NCBI RefSeq assembly: GCF_035325925.1
Contig: NZ_DAOKZA010000012.1
Span: 34,624-98,623, forward strand
Direction: 5' to 3'
Length of the DNA stretch: 64,000 nucleotides
Source: Calidifontimicrobium sp035325925
Lineage (GTDB): Bacteria > Pseudomonadota > Gammaproteobacteria > Burkholderiales > Burkholderiaceae_C
The translations under genes were made by a program, and so were the position numbers. Under the pieces are notes generated by a model that was given only the letters and a program-made list of their open reading frames with translations, was not told the DNA's origin and did not search any database. Within the stretch, counting starts at the first letter, position 1. The number at the start of each line of letters is the position of its first letter. Of the stretch, positions 8,304 to 17,421 are shown piece after piece.

Positions 8304-8867
8304 ATGAGCTCCCCCGCCGAGATCCGCAAGACGGCCGAGCAGAAGATGGCCAAGTCGGTCGACGCGCTGCGCGCCGAATTGCAGAAGATCCGCACCGGAC
8401 GCGCCCACCCCGGGCTGCTCGACCAGGTGCACGTCGAGTACTACGGATCGATGGTGCCGATCAGCCAGGTGGCCAATGTCAGCCTGCTCGACGCGCGCAC
8501 GATCAGCGTGCAGCCGTGGGAGAAAGGCATGGGCGCGAAGGTCGAGAAGGCGATCCGCGAGAGCGACCTGGGCCTGAACCCCTCGGCACAGGGCGACCTG
8601 CTGCGTGTGCCGATGCCGCCGCTGACCGAGGAGCGACGCCGGGAGCTGACCAAGGTCGCTCGCCACGCCGGCGAGGAAGCCAAGGTGGCGGTGCGCAACC
8701 TGCGCCGCGATGCCAACGAGCACGCCAAGCGCCTGCTCAAGGACAAGGCCATCGGCGAGGACGACGAGCGACGCCTGCTCGACGAGATGCAGCGCCTGAC
8801 CGACCGCATGGTCGTCGAGATCGACAGGCTCGTCGCCGCCAAGGAAGGCGAGATCATGGCGGTGTGA
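8304..8867 (+). CDS. frr: Ribosome recycling factor
   Basis: RRF, with EF-G, splits post-termination ribosomes so that they can start again. The 187-residue protein carries the tRNA-mimic three-helix bundle. LQKIRTGRAHPGLLDQVHVEYYG lies in the first long helix and the hinge to domain II, and PPLTEERRRELTK with AKVAVRNLRRDAN in the C-terminal helices. The arginine in NLRRDAN is conserved in the family. ATG 8304 is preceded by GGAGAG at suitable spacing, 15 bp after pyrH. It ends 37 bp before uppS. Confidence 0.98.
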   Translation: MSSPAEIRKTAEQKMAKSVDALRAELQKIRTGRAHPGLLDQVHVEYYGSMVPISQVANVSLLDARTISVQPWEKGMGAKVEKAIRESDLGLNPSAQGDLLRVPMPPLTEERRRELTKVARHAGEEAKVAVRNLRRDANEHAKRLLKDKAIGEDDERRLLDEMQRLTDRMVVEIDRLVAAKEGEIMAV

Positions 8868-8904
8868 TCCACGCCGCACCGCCCGCCTTCCGACCCGGCA
8901 TCGC

Positions 8905-9636
8905 GTGAACCCGCAGCACCGAAGACTCCCGCGCCACGTCGCCATCGTGATGGACGGCAACGGGCGCTATGCCAAGGCGCGCGGCATGCCGCGCGCCTTC
9001 GGCCACAAGGCCGGCGTCGACGCACTGATGCGCGTGGTGCGCGTGGCCGCCGACCGCGGCATCGAGTACCTGACCGTGTTCGCGTTCTCGTCGGAGAACT
9101 GGAACCGTCCCGGCGACGAGGTGTCGAGCCTGATGCGGTTGGTGCTGGTCGCGGTGCAGCGCCACGTGCCGCGGCTCGAGCGCGAGGGCGTGCGCGTGCG
9201 CGTCGTCGGCGACCGCGCCGGCATCGCCGACGACGTGCGCCGCGCGTGCGAGAGCGCCGAGGCACAGACCGCGCACAACCAGCGCATCACGCTGTCGGTC
9301 GCGTTCAACTACGGCGGGCGCTGGGATGTCGCGCAGGCGTGCCGGCGCATCGTCGCGTCCGGGGTGAGCGCGGCGCAGGTCGACGAGGCGCTGATCTCCC
9401 GCCACCTGGCGATGGGCTTCGCGCCCGATCCCGACCTGTTCATCCGCACCGGCGGCGAGGTGCGCATCAGCAACTTCCTGCTGTGGCAGGCGGCGTACTC
9501 GGAGTTGTACTTCAGCGACCGCCTGTGGCCCGAGTTCGGCGAGGCCGACTTCGACGCGGCGCTGCTCGAATACGCGCGCCGCGAGCGCCGCTTCGGCGCG
9601 CTGACCACGGAGGCGGTCGCCGCGGCCGGCGCCTGA
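8905..9636 (+). CDS. uppS: Isoprenyl transferase, probable undecaprenyl diphosphate synthase
   Basis: UppS condenses isopentenyl diphosphate units onto farnesyl diphosphate in cis, making the C55 lipid carrier for peptidoglycan and O-antigen. The 243-residue protein starts with HVAIVMDGNGRYAKARG; Asp17 is the catalytic magnesium ligand. FAFSSENWNRP, the loop involved in catalysis, follows near residue 60, and the C-terminal PDLFIRTGGEVRISNFLLWQ motif binds the IPP diphosphate. The start codon is GTG at 8905, with no upstream ATG in the homologous region. Its stop overlaps the cdsA start as TGATG, indicating translational coupling. Confidence 0.96.
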   Translation: MNPQHRRLPRHVAIVMDGNGRYAKARGMPRAFGHKAGVDALMRVVRVAADRGIEYLTVFAFSSENWNRPGDEVSSLMRLVLVAVQRHVPRLEREGVRVRVVGDRAGIADDVRRACESAEAQTAHNQRITLSVAFNYGGRWDVAQACRRIVASGVSAAQVDEALISRHLAMGFAPDPDLFIRTGGEVRISNFLLWQAAYSELYFSDRLWPEFGEADFDAALLEYARRERRFGALTTEAVAAAGA

Positions 9637-10478
9637 TGCTCAGGCAGCGCGTCGTCACCGCCGTGCTGCTGCTCGCGTTGCTGATCCCGGCCCTGGTGGC
9701 CGAGCAGGCGCTGCCGTTCGCGCTGCTCACGTTGGCACTGATCGCCGCGGCGGCCTGGGAGTGGGCGCGACTCAACGGCGTCGCCTCGTGGGGCGCGTGG
9801 CTCAGCGGCGCCGCCGTGGCGTCGGCGTGCGTCGTTGCGCTGATCACCGGCTGGACTGCCCGCACCCCGGCGCTGCTGTGGTGGATCGCGTCGCTGGTGT
9901 GGTGCGTCGGCGGCGCCGTGGCGCTGCGCGCCGGCCCGTCGGGTTGGCCCCACCTGCCGCGCTCGTTGCGCTGGGGCATCGGCGTGGCCGGCCTGTGGGT
10001 GGCGTGGCTGGCCATCGGGCAGGCGCGCGGGATCGGCCTGAACTTCGTGCTGTCGGTGTTCTGCCTCGTGTGGGTCGCCGACATCGCCGCCTACTTCGGC
10101 GGGCGGCGCTTCGGCCGGCGCAAGCTGGCGCCGTCGATCAGCCCCGGCAAGAGCTGGGAGGGTGTCTACAGTGGTGTGGCCGGCGTGCTGGTGCTGGCGC
10201 TGGCGTGGCTGTGGGCCGATCGGCGCTGGGCGCTGACGCCCAGCCTGTACAGCGAACTGTTCGCCGCCGGCGGTGCGCTTGCGCTGCTGCTGGGTTGCGG
10301 CGTGCTGGCGGCGATGAGCGTGGTCGGCGACCTCGTCGAGTCGCTGGTCAAGCGTGCCGCCGGCGCGAAGGACAGCAGCGCGCTGCTGCCTGGTCATGGC
10401 GGCGTGCTCGACCGCGTCGACGCGCTTCTGCCGGTGTTCCCCATCGCGCTGGCGCTGCTCGCTCTGACCCGTCTGTGA
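9636..10478 (+). CDS. cdsA: Phosphatidate cytidylyltransferase (CDP-diacylglycerol synthase)
   Basis: CdsA activates phosphatidic acid with CTP, the committing step to all membrane phospholipids. The 280-residue protein is largely hydrophobic, with about eight predicted membrane segments. The C-terminal CDP-diglyceride synthetase signature is clear: SVVGDLVESLVKRAAGAKDS followed by PGHGGVLDRVD. A further conserved patch is WVADIAAYFGGRRFG with SPGKSWEG. ATG 9636 overlaps the uppS stop, so the start is fixed by coupling rather than by the longer in-frame extension upstream. It is followed by a 58-bp gap with two hairpins before dxr. Confidence 0.96.
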   Translation: MLRQRVVTAVLLLALLIPALVAEQALPFALLTLALIAAAAWEWARLNGVASWGAWLSGAAVASACVVALITGWTARTPALLWWIASLVWCVGGAVALRAGPSGWPHLPRSLRWGIGVAGLWVAWLAIGQARGIGLNFVLSVFCLVWVADIAAYFGGRRFGRRKLAPSISPGKSWEGVYSGVAGVLVLALAWLWADRRWALTPSLYSELFAAGGALALLLGCGVLAAMSVVGDLVESLVKRAAGAKDSSALLPGHGGVLDRVDALLPVFPIALALLALTRL

Positions 10479-10482
10479 ACCG

Positions 10483-10520
10483 GGTCGGTCGCCGCCCGAC
10501 CGCACCGCGGGGCCGCGGTG
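10483..10520 (+). repeat. Two tandem hairpins between cdsA and dxr
   Basis: GGTCGG (10483-10488) pairs with CCGACC (10496-10501). Two bases later CACCGCGG (10503-10510) pairs with CCGCGGTG (10513-10520) around GG. Together they fill most of the short intergenic gap. There is no U-run, so they look more like RNA-stabilising or attenuating structures than a classical terminator. No other function is visible. Confidence 0.4.
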
Positions 10521-10536
10521 CCCGATACTGCAAACG

Positions 10537-11724
10537 ATGTCGAGTCAACGTCTGTGCATCCTGGGGTCGACCGGCTCGATCGGCGTGAACACGCTCGACG
10601 TGGCCGCGCGCCACCCCGGGCGCTTCGAGGTCTTCGCGCTGAGCGCGCACGCGCGCGTCGACGCGCTCGCCGATCAGTGCCTGCGCCACCGCCCGCGCCA
10701 CGCGGTGGTCGCCGACGACGCCGGCGCGAGGCGGCTGCGCGCGATGCTGCGTGAGCGGCGTGTCGACACTGAGGTGCACTGCGGCGCGCGCGCTCTCGTC
10801 GAGCTGGCGGCGCACGCCGAGGTCGACGTCGTGATGGCGGCCATCGTCGGCGCGGCCGGCCTAGCGCCGTGCCTGTCCGCCGCACGCGCCGGCAAGCGGC
10901 TGCTGCTGGCCAACAAGGAGGCGCTGGTGGTCGGCGGCGCGCTGTTCGTCGACGCGGTGCACGCCGGCGGCGCGACGCTGCTGCCGATCGACAGCGAGCA
11001 CTCGGCGATCTTTCAGTGCCTGCCCGAGGACCGCGCACGCTGGCCGCAGTTCATCGACCACATCGTGCTCACCGCGTCGGGCGGGCCGTTCCGCGGTCGC
11101 GACCCGGCCAGCCTGCACGGCGTGACCCCCGAGGAGGCCTGCGCGCACCCGAACTGGGTCATGGGGCGCAAGATCTCGGTCGACTCGGCGACGATGATGA
11201 ACAAGGCACTCGAGGTCATCGAGGCGCGCTGGCTGTTCGACTTGGCGCCCGAGCAGGTACAGGTGCTGATCCACCCGCAGAGCATCGTGCACTCGATGGT
11301 CGTCACCCGCGACCGCTCGGTGCTCGCGCAGATGGGCACGCCCGACATGCGCGTGCCGATCGCCGTCGGTCTGGCGCACCCGCAGCGCATCGAGTGCGGC
11401 GCCGAGCCGCTCGACCTGACGCGGCTGGCGGCGCTGACGTTCGAGGCGCCGGACCCGCACCGCTTTCCGTCGCTGTTTCTCGCCTGGGACGCGCTGCGCG
11501 GCCCGGAAGGCAGCGCCGCGGTGCTCAACGCGGCCAACGAAGAGGCGGTGGCGGCGTTCCTCGCGGGCATGATCGACTTCACCGCGATCCACGGCATCAA
11601 CGCCGAGGTGTTCGAGCGCGTGAGCCCCGACCTGCCGCGCGAGCCCGGCCTCGACGACGTGCTGGCGCTCGACGAACGCGCGCGCCGCGTGGCACGCGAA
11701 TGCGTCAGGGAGCGCGCCCGGTGA
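10537..11724 (+). CDS. dxr: 1-deoxy-D-xylulose 5-phosphate reductoisomerase
   Basis: Dxr makes 2-C-methyl-D-erythritol 4-phosphate, the second step of the non-mevalonate isoprenoid pathway, using NADPH and a divalent metal. The 395-residue protein begins with the nucleotide-binding motif LGSTGSIGVNTLDV. It has LLANKEALVVGG near residue 127 and the metal/substrate segment LPIDSEHSAIFQCL near 148. The catalytic-loop region TASGGPFRGRD and the NPNWVMG-like HPNWVMGRKISVDSAT follow. The product feeds UppS in the same cluster. Its stop overlaps the rseP GTG start (GTGA). Confidence 0.97.
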   Translation: MSSQRLCILGSTGSIGVNTLDVAARHPGRFEVFALSAHARVDALADQCLRHRPRHAVVADDAGARRLRAMLRERRVDTEVHCGARALVELAAHAEVDVVMAAIVGAAGLAPCLSAARAGKRLLLANKEALVVGGALFVDAVHAGGATLLPIDSEHSAIFQCLPEDRARWPQFIDHIVLTASGGPFRGRDPASLHGVTPEEACAHPNWVMGRKISVDSATMMNKALEVIEARWLFDLAPEQVQVLIHPQSIVHSMVVTRDRSVLAQMGTPDMRVPIAVGLAHPQRIECGAEPLDLTRLAALTFEAPDPHRFPSLFLAWDALRGPEGSAAVLNAANEEAVAAFLAGMIDFTAIHGINAEVFERVSPDLPREPGLDDVLALDERARRVARECVRERAR

Positions 11725-13088
11725 CCACGGTCCTCGCCTTCCTCGTGACGCTGGGCATCCTGATCGTCGTGCACGAGTGGGGGCACTATCGCGTGGCACG
11801 CGCCTGCGGGGTAAAAGTGCTGCGCTTCTCGGTGGGCTTCGGCCGCGCGATCTGGCGTCGCCAGCGCAGCCCCGACGACACCGAATTCGTGATTGGCGCG
11901 CTACCGCTGGGCGGCTACGTGCGCATGCTCGACGAGCGCGAGGGGCCGGTGGCGCCGCACGAGCGCGACCAGGCGTTCAATCGAAAGTCGCTCGGCCAGC
12001 GCGCCGCGATCGTCGCCGCCGGGCCGGCGGCCAACCTGCTCCTGGCCGTGCTGCTGTACGCCGGCGCGCACTGGATCGGCGTCGAGGAACCGCGCGCCGT
12101 GCTGGCCACGCCGGCGGCGCACAGCGTCGCCGAGCGCGCGGGGCTGCGCGCCGGCGACTGGATCCGCGAGTGGTCGGTCGACGGCGAGGAGTGGCAGCCG
12201 GTGCGTTCGCTCACCGACCTCCGCTGGCAGGTGACGCAGGCGGCGCTGCGCGGCGACGACGTGCAACTGCGCGTCGGCGACCGCGACGGGCGCGGCGCTC
12301 GCGTCGCGCGCCTCGAACTGGCGGCGCTGGGCGTGCGCGACGTCGACCCGACGCTGATGCGGCGCATCGGGCTCGCGTCGGCGTTCAGCGAGGCGGTGAT
12401 GGGCGAGGTGCGCGCCGGCGGGCCGGCCGACCGCGCCGGGCTGCGCGCGGGCGACCGCGTGCTGCGCGTCGACGGCGCAGCGATCGCCGACGCGGCGGCG
12501 CTGCGCGAACGCGTGCTCGGCGCGCTGCGCGACGGCGAGGCCCGCGCGATGCAGTGGGAGGTCGAGCGCGACGCGAGCGTGCTGACGCTGGAAGTCAAGC
12601 CGCGCGTGGCCACCGAGGTGGACCCGCCGTCGGCACGCATCGACGCGTTCATCGGTCCGCCGCCCGAGATGGTGCAGGTCCGCTACGGTCCGCTCGAGGG
12701 GCTGGCGCATGGCGCGACGCGCACCTGGGAGGTGTCGACGCTGACCCTGAAGATGCTGGGGCGCATGCTGATCGGCGAGGCGTCGCTGAAAAACCTGTCG
12801 GGGCCGCTGACGATCGCCGACTACGCGGGCCAGTCGGTGCACCAGGGGCTGGCGTACTACCTGGGCTTCCTGGCGCTGGTCAGCGTCAGCCTGGGCGTGC
12901 TCAACCTGCTGCCGCTGCCGATGCTCGACGGCGGGCACCTCATGTATTATTTGTGGGAGGGCGTGACCGGACGTCCGGTCTCTGAGGCCTGGCTCCAGTG
13001 GCTGCAGCGCGCCGGCGCGCTGGTCCTGCTGCTGTTGATGTCGCTCGCGTTATCCAACGACGTGGCCCGCCTGCTCGGCCTGCACTGA
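11721..13088 (+). CDS. rseP: RIP metalloprotease RseP (site-2 protease)
   Basis: RseP cleaves transmembrane substrates inside the inner membrane. In the best-studied case it acts on the anti-sigma factor RseA, releasing the envelope-stress sigma factor, and it also clears signal-peptide remnants. The 455-residue protein has the zinc motif HEWGH (His18, Glu19, His22) in the first membrane helix. Two PDZ-like domains lie in the periplasmic middle, and the third zinc ligand is in PMLDGGH (Asp403). The GTG at 11721 overlaps the dxr stop by four bases. It is followed after 14 bp by bamA, the common dxr-rseP-bamA order. Confidence 0.96.
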   Translation: MTTVLAFLVTLGILIVVHEWGHYRVARACGVKVLRFSVGFGRAIWRRQRSPDDTEFVIGALPLGGYVRMLDEREGPVAPHERDQAFNRKSLGQRAAIVAAGPAANLLLAVLLYAGAHWIGVEEPRAVLATPAAHSVAERAGLRAGDWIREWSVDGEEWQPVRSLTDLRWQVTQAALRGDDVQLRVGDRDGRGARVARLELAALGVRDVDPTLMRRIGLASAFSEAVMGEVRAGGPADRAGLRAGDRVLRVDGAAIADAAALRERVLGALRDGEARAMQWEVERDASVLTLEVKPRVATEVDPPSARIDAFIGPPPEMVQVRYGPLEGLAHGATRTWEVSTLTLKMLGRMLIGEASLKNLSGPLTIADYAGQSVHQGLAYYLGFLALVSVSLGVLNLLPLPMLDGGHLMYYLWEGVTGRPVSEAWLQWLQRAGALVLLLLMSLALSNDVARLLGLH

Positions 13089-13102
13089 CTCCTTCCTGCC
13101 CG

Positions 13103-15406
13103 ATGCCATTTCCCTGCTCAATGGGCCTCGCGCGCCCTGTGGCCGCCTGTGTCGCGTCGGTGGCCGTGGTGGCCGCGGCGCCGGCCTGGGCCGTCGAGCC
13201 CTTCGTGCTCAAGGACATCCGCATCGAGGGCCTGCAGCGCACCGACCCGGGCACGGTGTTCGCATCGCTGCCGTTTCGCGTCGGCGACACCTACGACGAC
13301 GCGAAGGGCGCGACGGCGCTGCGCGCGCTGTTCGCCACCGGGCTGTTCAACGACGTACGCCTCGAGATCGACGGCGACGTCGTCATCGTCGTCGTCGAGG
13401 AACGCCCGGTCATCGCCGCGGTCAGCTTCGTCGGCATGAAGGAGTTCGAGAGCGACACCATCTCGAAGGCGCTGCGCGACGCCGGCATCGGCGAGGGCCT
13501 GCCGTTCGACAAGGCGCTGGTCGACCGCGCCGAGCAGGAGATCAAGCGCCAGTACCTGTCGCGCAGCCTGTACGGCGCCGAGGTGGTGACCACGGTGACG
13601 CCGCTCGAGCGCAACCGCGTCAACGTCACCTTCACGGTGGTCGAGGGCGACGCGGCGCGCATCGGCGAGATCCGCATCGTCGGCAACGCCGTGTTCTCCG
13701 AGCGCACGCTGCTCGGCCTGTTCGAGCAGACGACCAGCGGCTGGCTCACCTGGTACACGAAGAGCGATCGCTACTCGCGCGCCAAGCTCAACGCCGACCT
13801 CGAGACGCTGCGCGCGTACTACACGAACCGGGGCTACCTCGACTTCGCCGTCGAGTCGGCGCAGGTCACGATCTCGCCGGACAAGCAGCACATCGCGATC
13901 ACGATCTCGGTGCGCGAGGGCCAGCGGTTCGTCGTCACCGGCGTTCGCCTCGAAGGCGAGTACCTCGGCCGGCTCGACGAGTTCAAGTCGCTCGTGCGCG
14001 TCGAGCCGGGTGCGCCGTACCGCGCGCAGGACGTGGCCGACACCGTGCGGCTGTTCGGGGAGCGCTTCGGGCTGTACGGCTACGCGTTCGCCCGCGTCGA
14101 GCCGAACCCGGTGATCGACCGCGAACGCGGACAGGTCGAGGTGGTGTTCGTCGCGCTGCCGCAGCGGCGCGTGTACGTGCGCCGCATCAACGTCGCCGGC
14201 AACCTGCGCACGCGCGACGAGGTGATCCGCCGCGAGTTCCGCCAGTTCGAGTCGGCCTGGTACGACGGTGCGCGCATCAAGCTGTCGCGCGACCGCGTCG
14301 ACCGGCTGGGCTTCTTCACCGAGGTCAGCGTCGACACGGAAGAGGTGCCCGGTGCCCCCGACCAGGTCGACCTGACGCTCAAGGTCACCGAGAAGCCCAC
14401 CGGCAACCTGCTGCTCGGCGCCGGCTACTCGAGCGCCGAGAAGCTGTCGCTGACTGCGTCGGTGCGGCAGGAGAACATTTTCGGCACCGGCAACTACCTC
14501 GGCGTCGAGCTGAACACGAGCAAGTACAACCGCAGCTTCGTGCTCTCCAGCGTCGACCCGTACTTCACGGTCGACGGCGTCTCGCGCTACCTGGACCTGT
14601 ACTACCGCACGACGCGCCCGATCAACAGCCAGGGCGACACCTACAGCCTGGTCACGCCGGGCGTCGTGGTGCGCTTCGGCGTGCCGTTCTCCGACTTCGA
14701 CACGGTGTTCTTCGGCCTCGGCGTCGAGAGCACGCGCATCAAGGGCAGCACCGGCCTGCCGAACAACTGGTACCTGTACCGCGAGGAGTACGGCGACACC
14801 GCCACGGCGTTCCCGCTGACGCTGGGCTGGGCGCGCGACGGGCGCGACAGCGCGCTGGTGCCCACGCGGGGACGCTACTCGCGCGTCAACCTCGAGTGGG
14901 GCGTCGGCGGCAATGCGCAGTACGCGCGCGCCAACCTGCAACTGCAGCAGTACATCCCGCTCGGCGGCGCCTACACGCTGGGCCTGAACGGCGAGATCGG
15001 CTACGGCCGCTCGCTCAACGACCGCACCTACCCGTTCTTCAAGAACTACTTCGGCGGTGGCCTCGGGTCGGTGCGCGCGTTCGACCAGGCCTCGCTCGGC
15101 CCGGTCGACGTCACGGGTACCTACATCGGCGGCCCGAAGCGCGTCAACCTCAACGCCGAGCTGTACGTGCCGGTGCCCGGATCAGGCACCGACAAGACGC
15201 TGCGGCTGTTCGCCTTCACCGATGTCGGCAACGTGTGGGGCGAGGACGAGAAGGTCAGCGCCGGCTCGCTGCGCGCCTCGGCGGGCATCGGCCTGAGCTG
15301 GCTGTCGCCGATCGGGCCGCTCAAGCTGAGCTACGGCACGCCGATCCGCAAGGAGCCGAACGATAGAATCCAGAAGTTTCAATTCCAGGTCGGGACCGCG
15401 TTTTGA
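13103..15406 (+). CDS. bamA: Outer-membrane protein assembly factor BamA
   Basis: BamA is the Omp85 core of the machine that folds and inserts beta-barrel proteins into the outer membrane. The 767-residue precursor has a signal peptide ending at APAWA, then five POTRA repeats (to about residue 430; the first opens with VLKDIRIEGLQRTDPGTVF). A 16-strand barrel domain follows. The loop-6 motif is VRAFD rather than the usual VRGF, a mild variant. The last residue is phenylalanine, as needed for barrel insertion. ATG 13103 and ATG 13121 are both possible starts; the second gives a more typical signal peptide. It is followed by its chaperone partner Skp. Confidence 0.96.
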   Translation: MPFPCSMGLARPVAACVASVAVVAAAPAWAVEPFVLKDIRIEGLQRTDPGTVFASLPFRVGDTYDDAKGATALRALFATGLFNDVRLEIDGDVVIVVVEERPVIAAVSFVGMKEFESDTISKALRDAGIGEGLPFDKALVDRAEQEIKRQYLSRSLYGAEVVTTVTPLERNRVNVTFTVVEGDAARIGEIRIVGNAVFSERTLLGLFEQTTSGWLTWYTKSDRYSRAKLNADLETLRAYYTNRGYLDFAVESAQVTISPDKQHIAITISVREGQRFVVTGVRLEGEYLGRLDEFKSLVRVEPGAPYRAQDVADTVRLFGERFGLYGYAFARVEPNPVIDRERGQVEVVFVALPQRRVYVRRINVAGNLRTRDEVIRREFRQFESAWYDGARIKLSRDRVDRLGFFTEVSVDTEEVPGAPDQVDLTLKVTEKPTGNLLLGAGYSSAEKLSLTASVRQENIFGTGNYLGVELNTSKYNRSFVLSSVDPYFTVDGVSRYLDLYYRTTRPINSQGDTYSLVTPGVVVRFGVPFSDFDTVFFGLGVESTRIKGSTGLPNNWYLYREEYGDTATAFPLTLGWARDGRDSALVPTRGRYSRVNLEWGVGGNAQYARANLQLQQYIPLGGAYTLGLNGEIGYGRSLNDRTYPFFKNYFGGGLGSVRAFDQASLGPVDVTGTYIGGPKRVNLNAELYVPVPGSGTDKTLRLFAFTDVGNVWGEDEKVSAGSLRASAGIGLSWLSPIGPLKLSYGTPIRKEPNDRIQKFQFQVGTAF

Positions 15407-15915
15407 TGAACTCGAGGAAGTGGAAACCGGCTGTCGTCGCCGTCGCGCTGGCGCTGCTCGGCGGCCTCGCGCAGGCGCAGGAGCTGAAGATCGGCTACGT
15501 CGACCTGCAGCGCGTGCTGCGTGACGCGCAACCGGCGAAGGCGGCCCAGGCCAAGCTCGAGTCCGAGTTCGGCAAGCGCGAGAAGGAACTGGCCGACCTG
15601 GCCGCCCGCCTGAAGGCCGCCTCGGAGCGGCTCGACCGCGACGCGCCGACGCTGGCCGAGAGCGAGCGCAGCCGACGCCAGCGCGAACTCGTCGAGCAAG
15701 ACCGCGAGTTCCAGCGCAAGCGCCGCGAGTTCCAGGAGGATCTGACCCAGCGCAAGAACGAGGAACTGGCGCAGGTGCTCGACCGCGCCAACCGCGCCGT
15801 CAAGCAGATCTTCGACCAGGAGAAGTACGACCTGATCCTCCAGGAGGTCGTGTTCGCCAGCCCGCGCGTGGACATCACCAAGCGCGTGATCGACGCGCTG
15901 AACAACGGCAAGTGA
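15406..15915 (+). CDS. skp: OmpH/Skp family periplasmic chaperone
   Basis: Skp holds unfolded outer-membrane proteins in the periplasm and delivers them to BamA. The 169-residue precursor has a short signal peptide (cleavage after GLAQAQ), then LKIGYVDLQRVLRDAQPAK. A highly charged central region (about residues 45-125) is predicted to form the long coiled-coil tentacles. ATG 15406 overlaps the bamA stop (TGATG); the TTG just before it is a less likely start. It ends in a GTGA overlap with lpxD. Confidence 0.93.
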   Translation: MNSRKWKPAVVAVALALLGGLAQAQELKIGYVDLQRVLRDAQPAKAAQAKLESEFGKREKELADLAARLKAASERLDRDAPTLAESERSRRQRELVEQDREFQRKRREFQEDLTQRKNEELAQVLDRANRAVKQIFDQEKYDLILQEVVFASPRVDITKRVIDALNNGK

Positions 15916-16949
15916 ACCCGGCCTCGCTCGGCGAGATCGTCGCCGCGCTCGGCGGCGAGCTGGCCGGCGACGCGAACCGGCGCGTCGAGCGCATCGCCCC
16001 GCTGGCCAGCGCCGACGGTGCGTCGATCGGCTTCCTCGCGAATCCGCGCTACCGCGCGCAACTGGCCGAGACACGCGCGGCTTGCGTGATCGTCACGCCG
16101 GCGCTGCGCGACCTGGCCTCACCCGGCGTGGCCACCATCGCCACGGCCGACCCCTATCTGTACTTCGCGCGCCTCACGCAGTGGTGGGCCGCGCGCACGC
16201 GTCCGGTGCCGGCGCCCGGGGTACACCCCAGCGCGGTGCTCGCCCCCGGCTGCCGCGTGCACCCGGGCGCGTCGGTCGGTGCGCTGGTCTGCGTCGGCGA
16301 GGACGCCGAAGTCGGCGACGGCGCGGTGATCGGCGCGCAGTGCCACGTCGGCCGTGGCGCTGTGATCGGCGCGCACACGCGGCTCGCGCCGCGCGTGGTG
16401 ATCGGCGACTTTTGCCGGCTCGGCGCGCGATGCGTCGTGCAAAGCGGCGCGGTGATCGGCGGCGACGGCTTCGGCTTCGCGCCCGACGGCGGGCGCTGGG
16501 TGAAGATCGAGCAACTCGGCGCGGTGCGCATCGGCGACGACGTCGAGATCGGCGCCAACACCTGCATCGACCGCGGAGCGCTCGACGACACGGTGATCGA
16601 AGACGGCGTCAAGCTCGACAACCTGATCCAGATCGCGCACAACGTGCACGTCGGCGCGCACACCGCGATGGCCGGCTGCGTCGGCGTCGCCGGCAGCGCC
16701 AGGATCGGCGCGCACTGCACCATCGGCGGCGCGGCGATGATCGCCGGCCATCTCGAGATCGCCGACCACGTGCACGTCTCGGCGGGCAGTTTCGTCAGCC
16801 GTTCGATCCTGCGGCCGGGCCAGTACACCGGCGTGTTCCCGCTCGACGACAATGCCTCGTGGGAGAAGAACGCGGCGACGCTGCGCCAGTTGTACCGCCT
16901 GCGCGAGCGCGTGCGCGCACTCGAGAAGAACCCACCCAACCCCGGCTAG
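15912..16949 (+). CDS. lpxD: UDP-3-O-(3-hydroxyacyl)glucosamine N-acyltransferase
   Basis: LpxD adds the second 3-hydroxyacyl chain in lipid A synthesis, taking it from acyl-ACP. The 345-residue protein has a uridine-binding N-terminal domain (residues 1-100) and then a left-handed beta-helix of hexapeptide repeats (many IGxxxxI/V turns). A C-terminal helix contacts ACP. The catalytic histidine is His243 in QIAHNVHVGAHTAMAGC. The GTG start at 15912 overlaps the skp stop. Expressed with fabZ and lpxA, it belongs to the core outer-membrane cluster. Confidence 0.97.
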   Translation: MNPASLGEIVAALGGELAGDANRRVERIAPLASADGASIGFLANPRYRAQLAETRAACVIVTPALRDLASPGVATIATADPYLYFARLTQWWAARTRPVPAPGVHPSAVLAPGCRVHPGASVGALVCVGEDAEVGDGAVIGAQCHVGRGAVIGAHTRLAPRVVIGDFCRLGARCVVQSGAVIGGDGFGFAPDGGRWVKIEQLGAVRIGDDVEIGANTCIDRGALDDTVIEDGVKLDNLIQIAHNVHVGAHTAMAGCVGVAGSARIGAHCTIGGAAMIAGHLEIADHVHVSAGSFVSRSILRPGQYTGVFPLDDNASWEKNAATLRQLYRLRERVRALEKNPPNPG

Positions 16950-16976
16950 GAGCGTGCGGCGCGCGCCGCCCCGACG

Positions 16977-17414
16977 ATGGACATCCACCAGATCCTGAAG
17001 AAGCTGCCGCACCGCTACCCGTTCATCATGGTCGACCGCGTGCTCGAGGTCGACCCCGGAAGGCGGCTGCTGGCGCTGAAGAACGTGACCATCAACGAGC
17101 CGTACTTCGTCGGCCACTTCCCGTCGCGGCCGGTGATGCCCGGCGTGCTGATGCTCGAGGCGCTCGCCCAGGCGAGCGCGCTGCTTTCGTTCGACACGCT
17201 CGGCGTCGACCTCGACGAGAAGACGCTGTTCTACTTCGCCGGTATCGACGCGGCGCGCTTCAAGCGTGTCGTCGGGCCGGGCGACCAGCTGCTGCTCGAC
17301 GTCTCGCTGCAGCGCCAACGCCAGGGCATCTTCAAGTACGGCGCGCAGGCGCGTGTGGGCGACGAGGTCGCCGTCGAGGCCGAGCTGATGTGCACGATGC
17401 GCCGCACGGCGTGA
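16977..17414 (+). CDS. fabZ: 3-hydroxyacyl-[acyl-carrier-protein] dehydratase FabZ
   Basis: FabZ dehydrates 3-hydroxyacyl-ACP in fatty-acid elongation and so competes with LpxA and LpxD for the same substrate. The 145-residue hot-dog-fold protein has LPHRYPFIMVDRVLE at the N-terminus. Catalytic His47 lies in VGHFPSRPVMPG, and Glu61 in MLEALAQ on the central helix. Length and motifs are standard. It lies between lpxD and lpxA, 27 bp and 7 bp away, which ties membrane fatty-acid supply to lipid A synthesis. Confidence 0.97.
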   Translation: MDIHQILKKLPHRYPFIMVDRVLEVDPGRRLLALKNVTINEPYFVGHFPSRPVMPGVLMLEALAQASALLSFDTLGVDLDEKTLFYFAGIDAARFKRVVGPGDQLLLDVSLQRQRQGIFKYGAQARVGDEVAVEAELMCTMRRTA

Positions 17415-17421
17415 GACGGCG

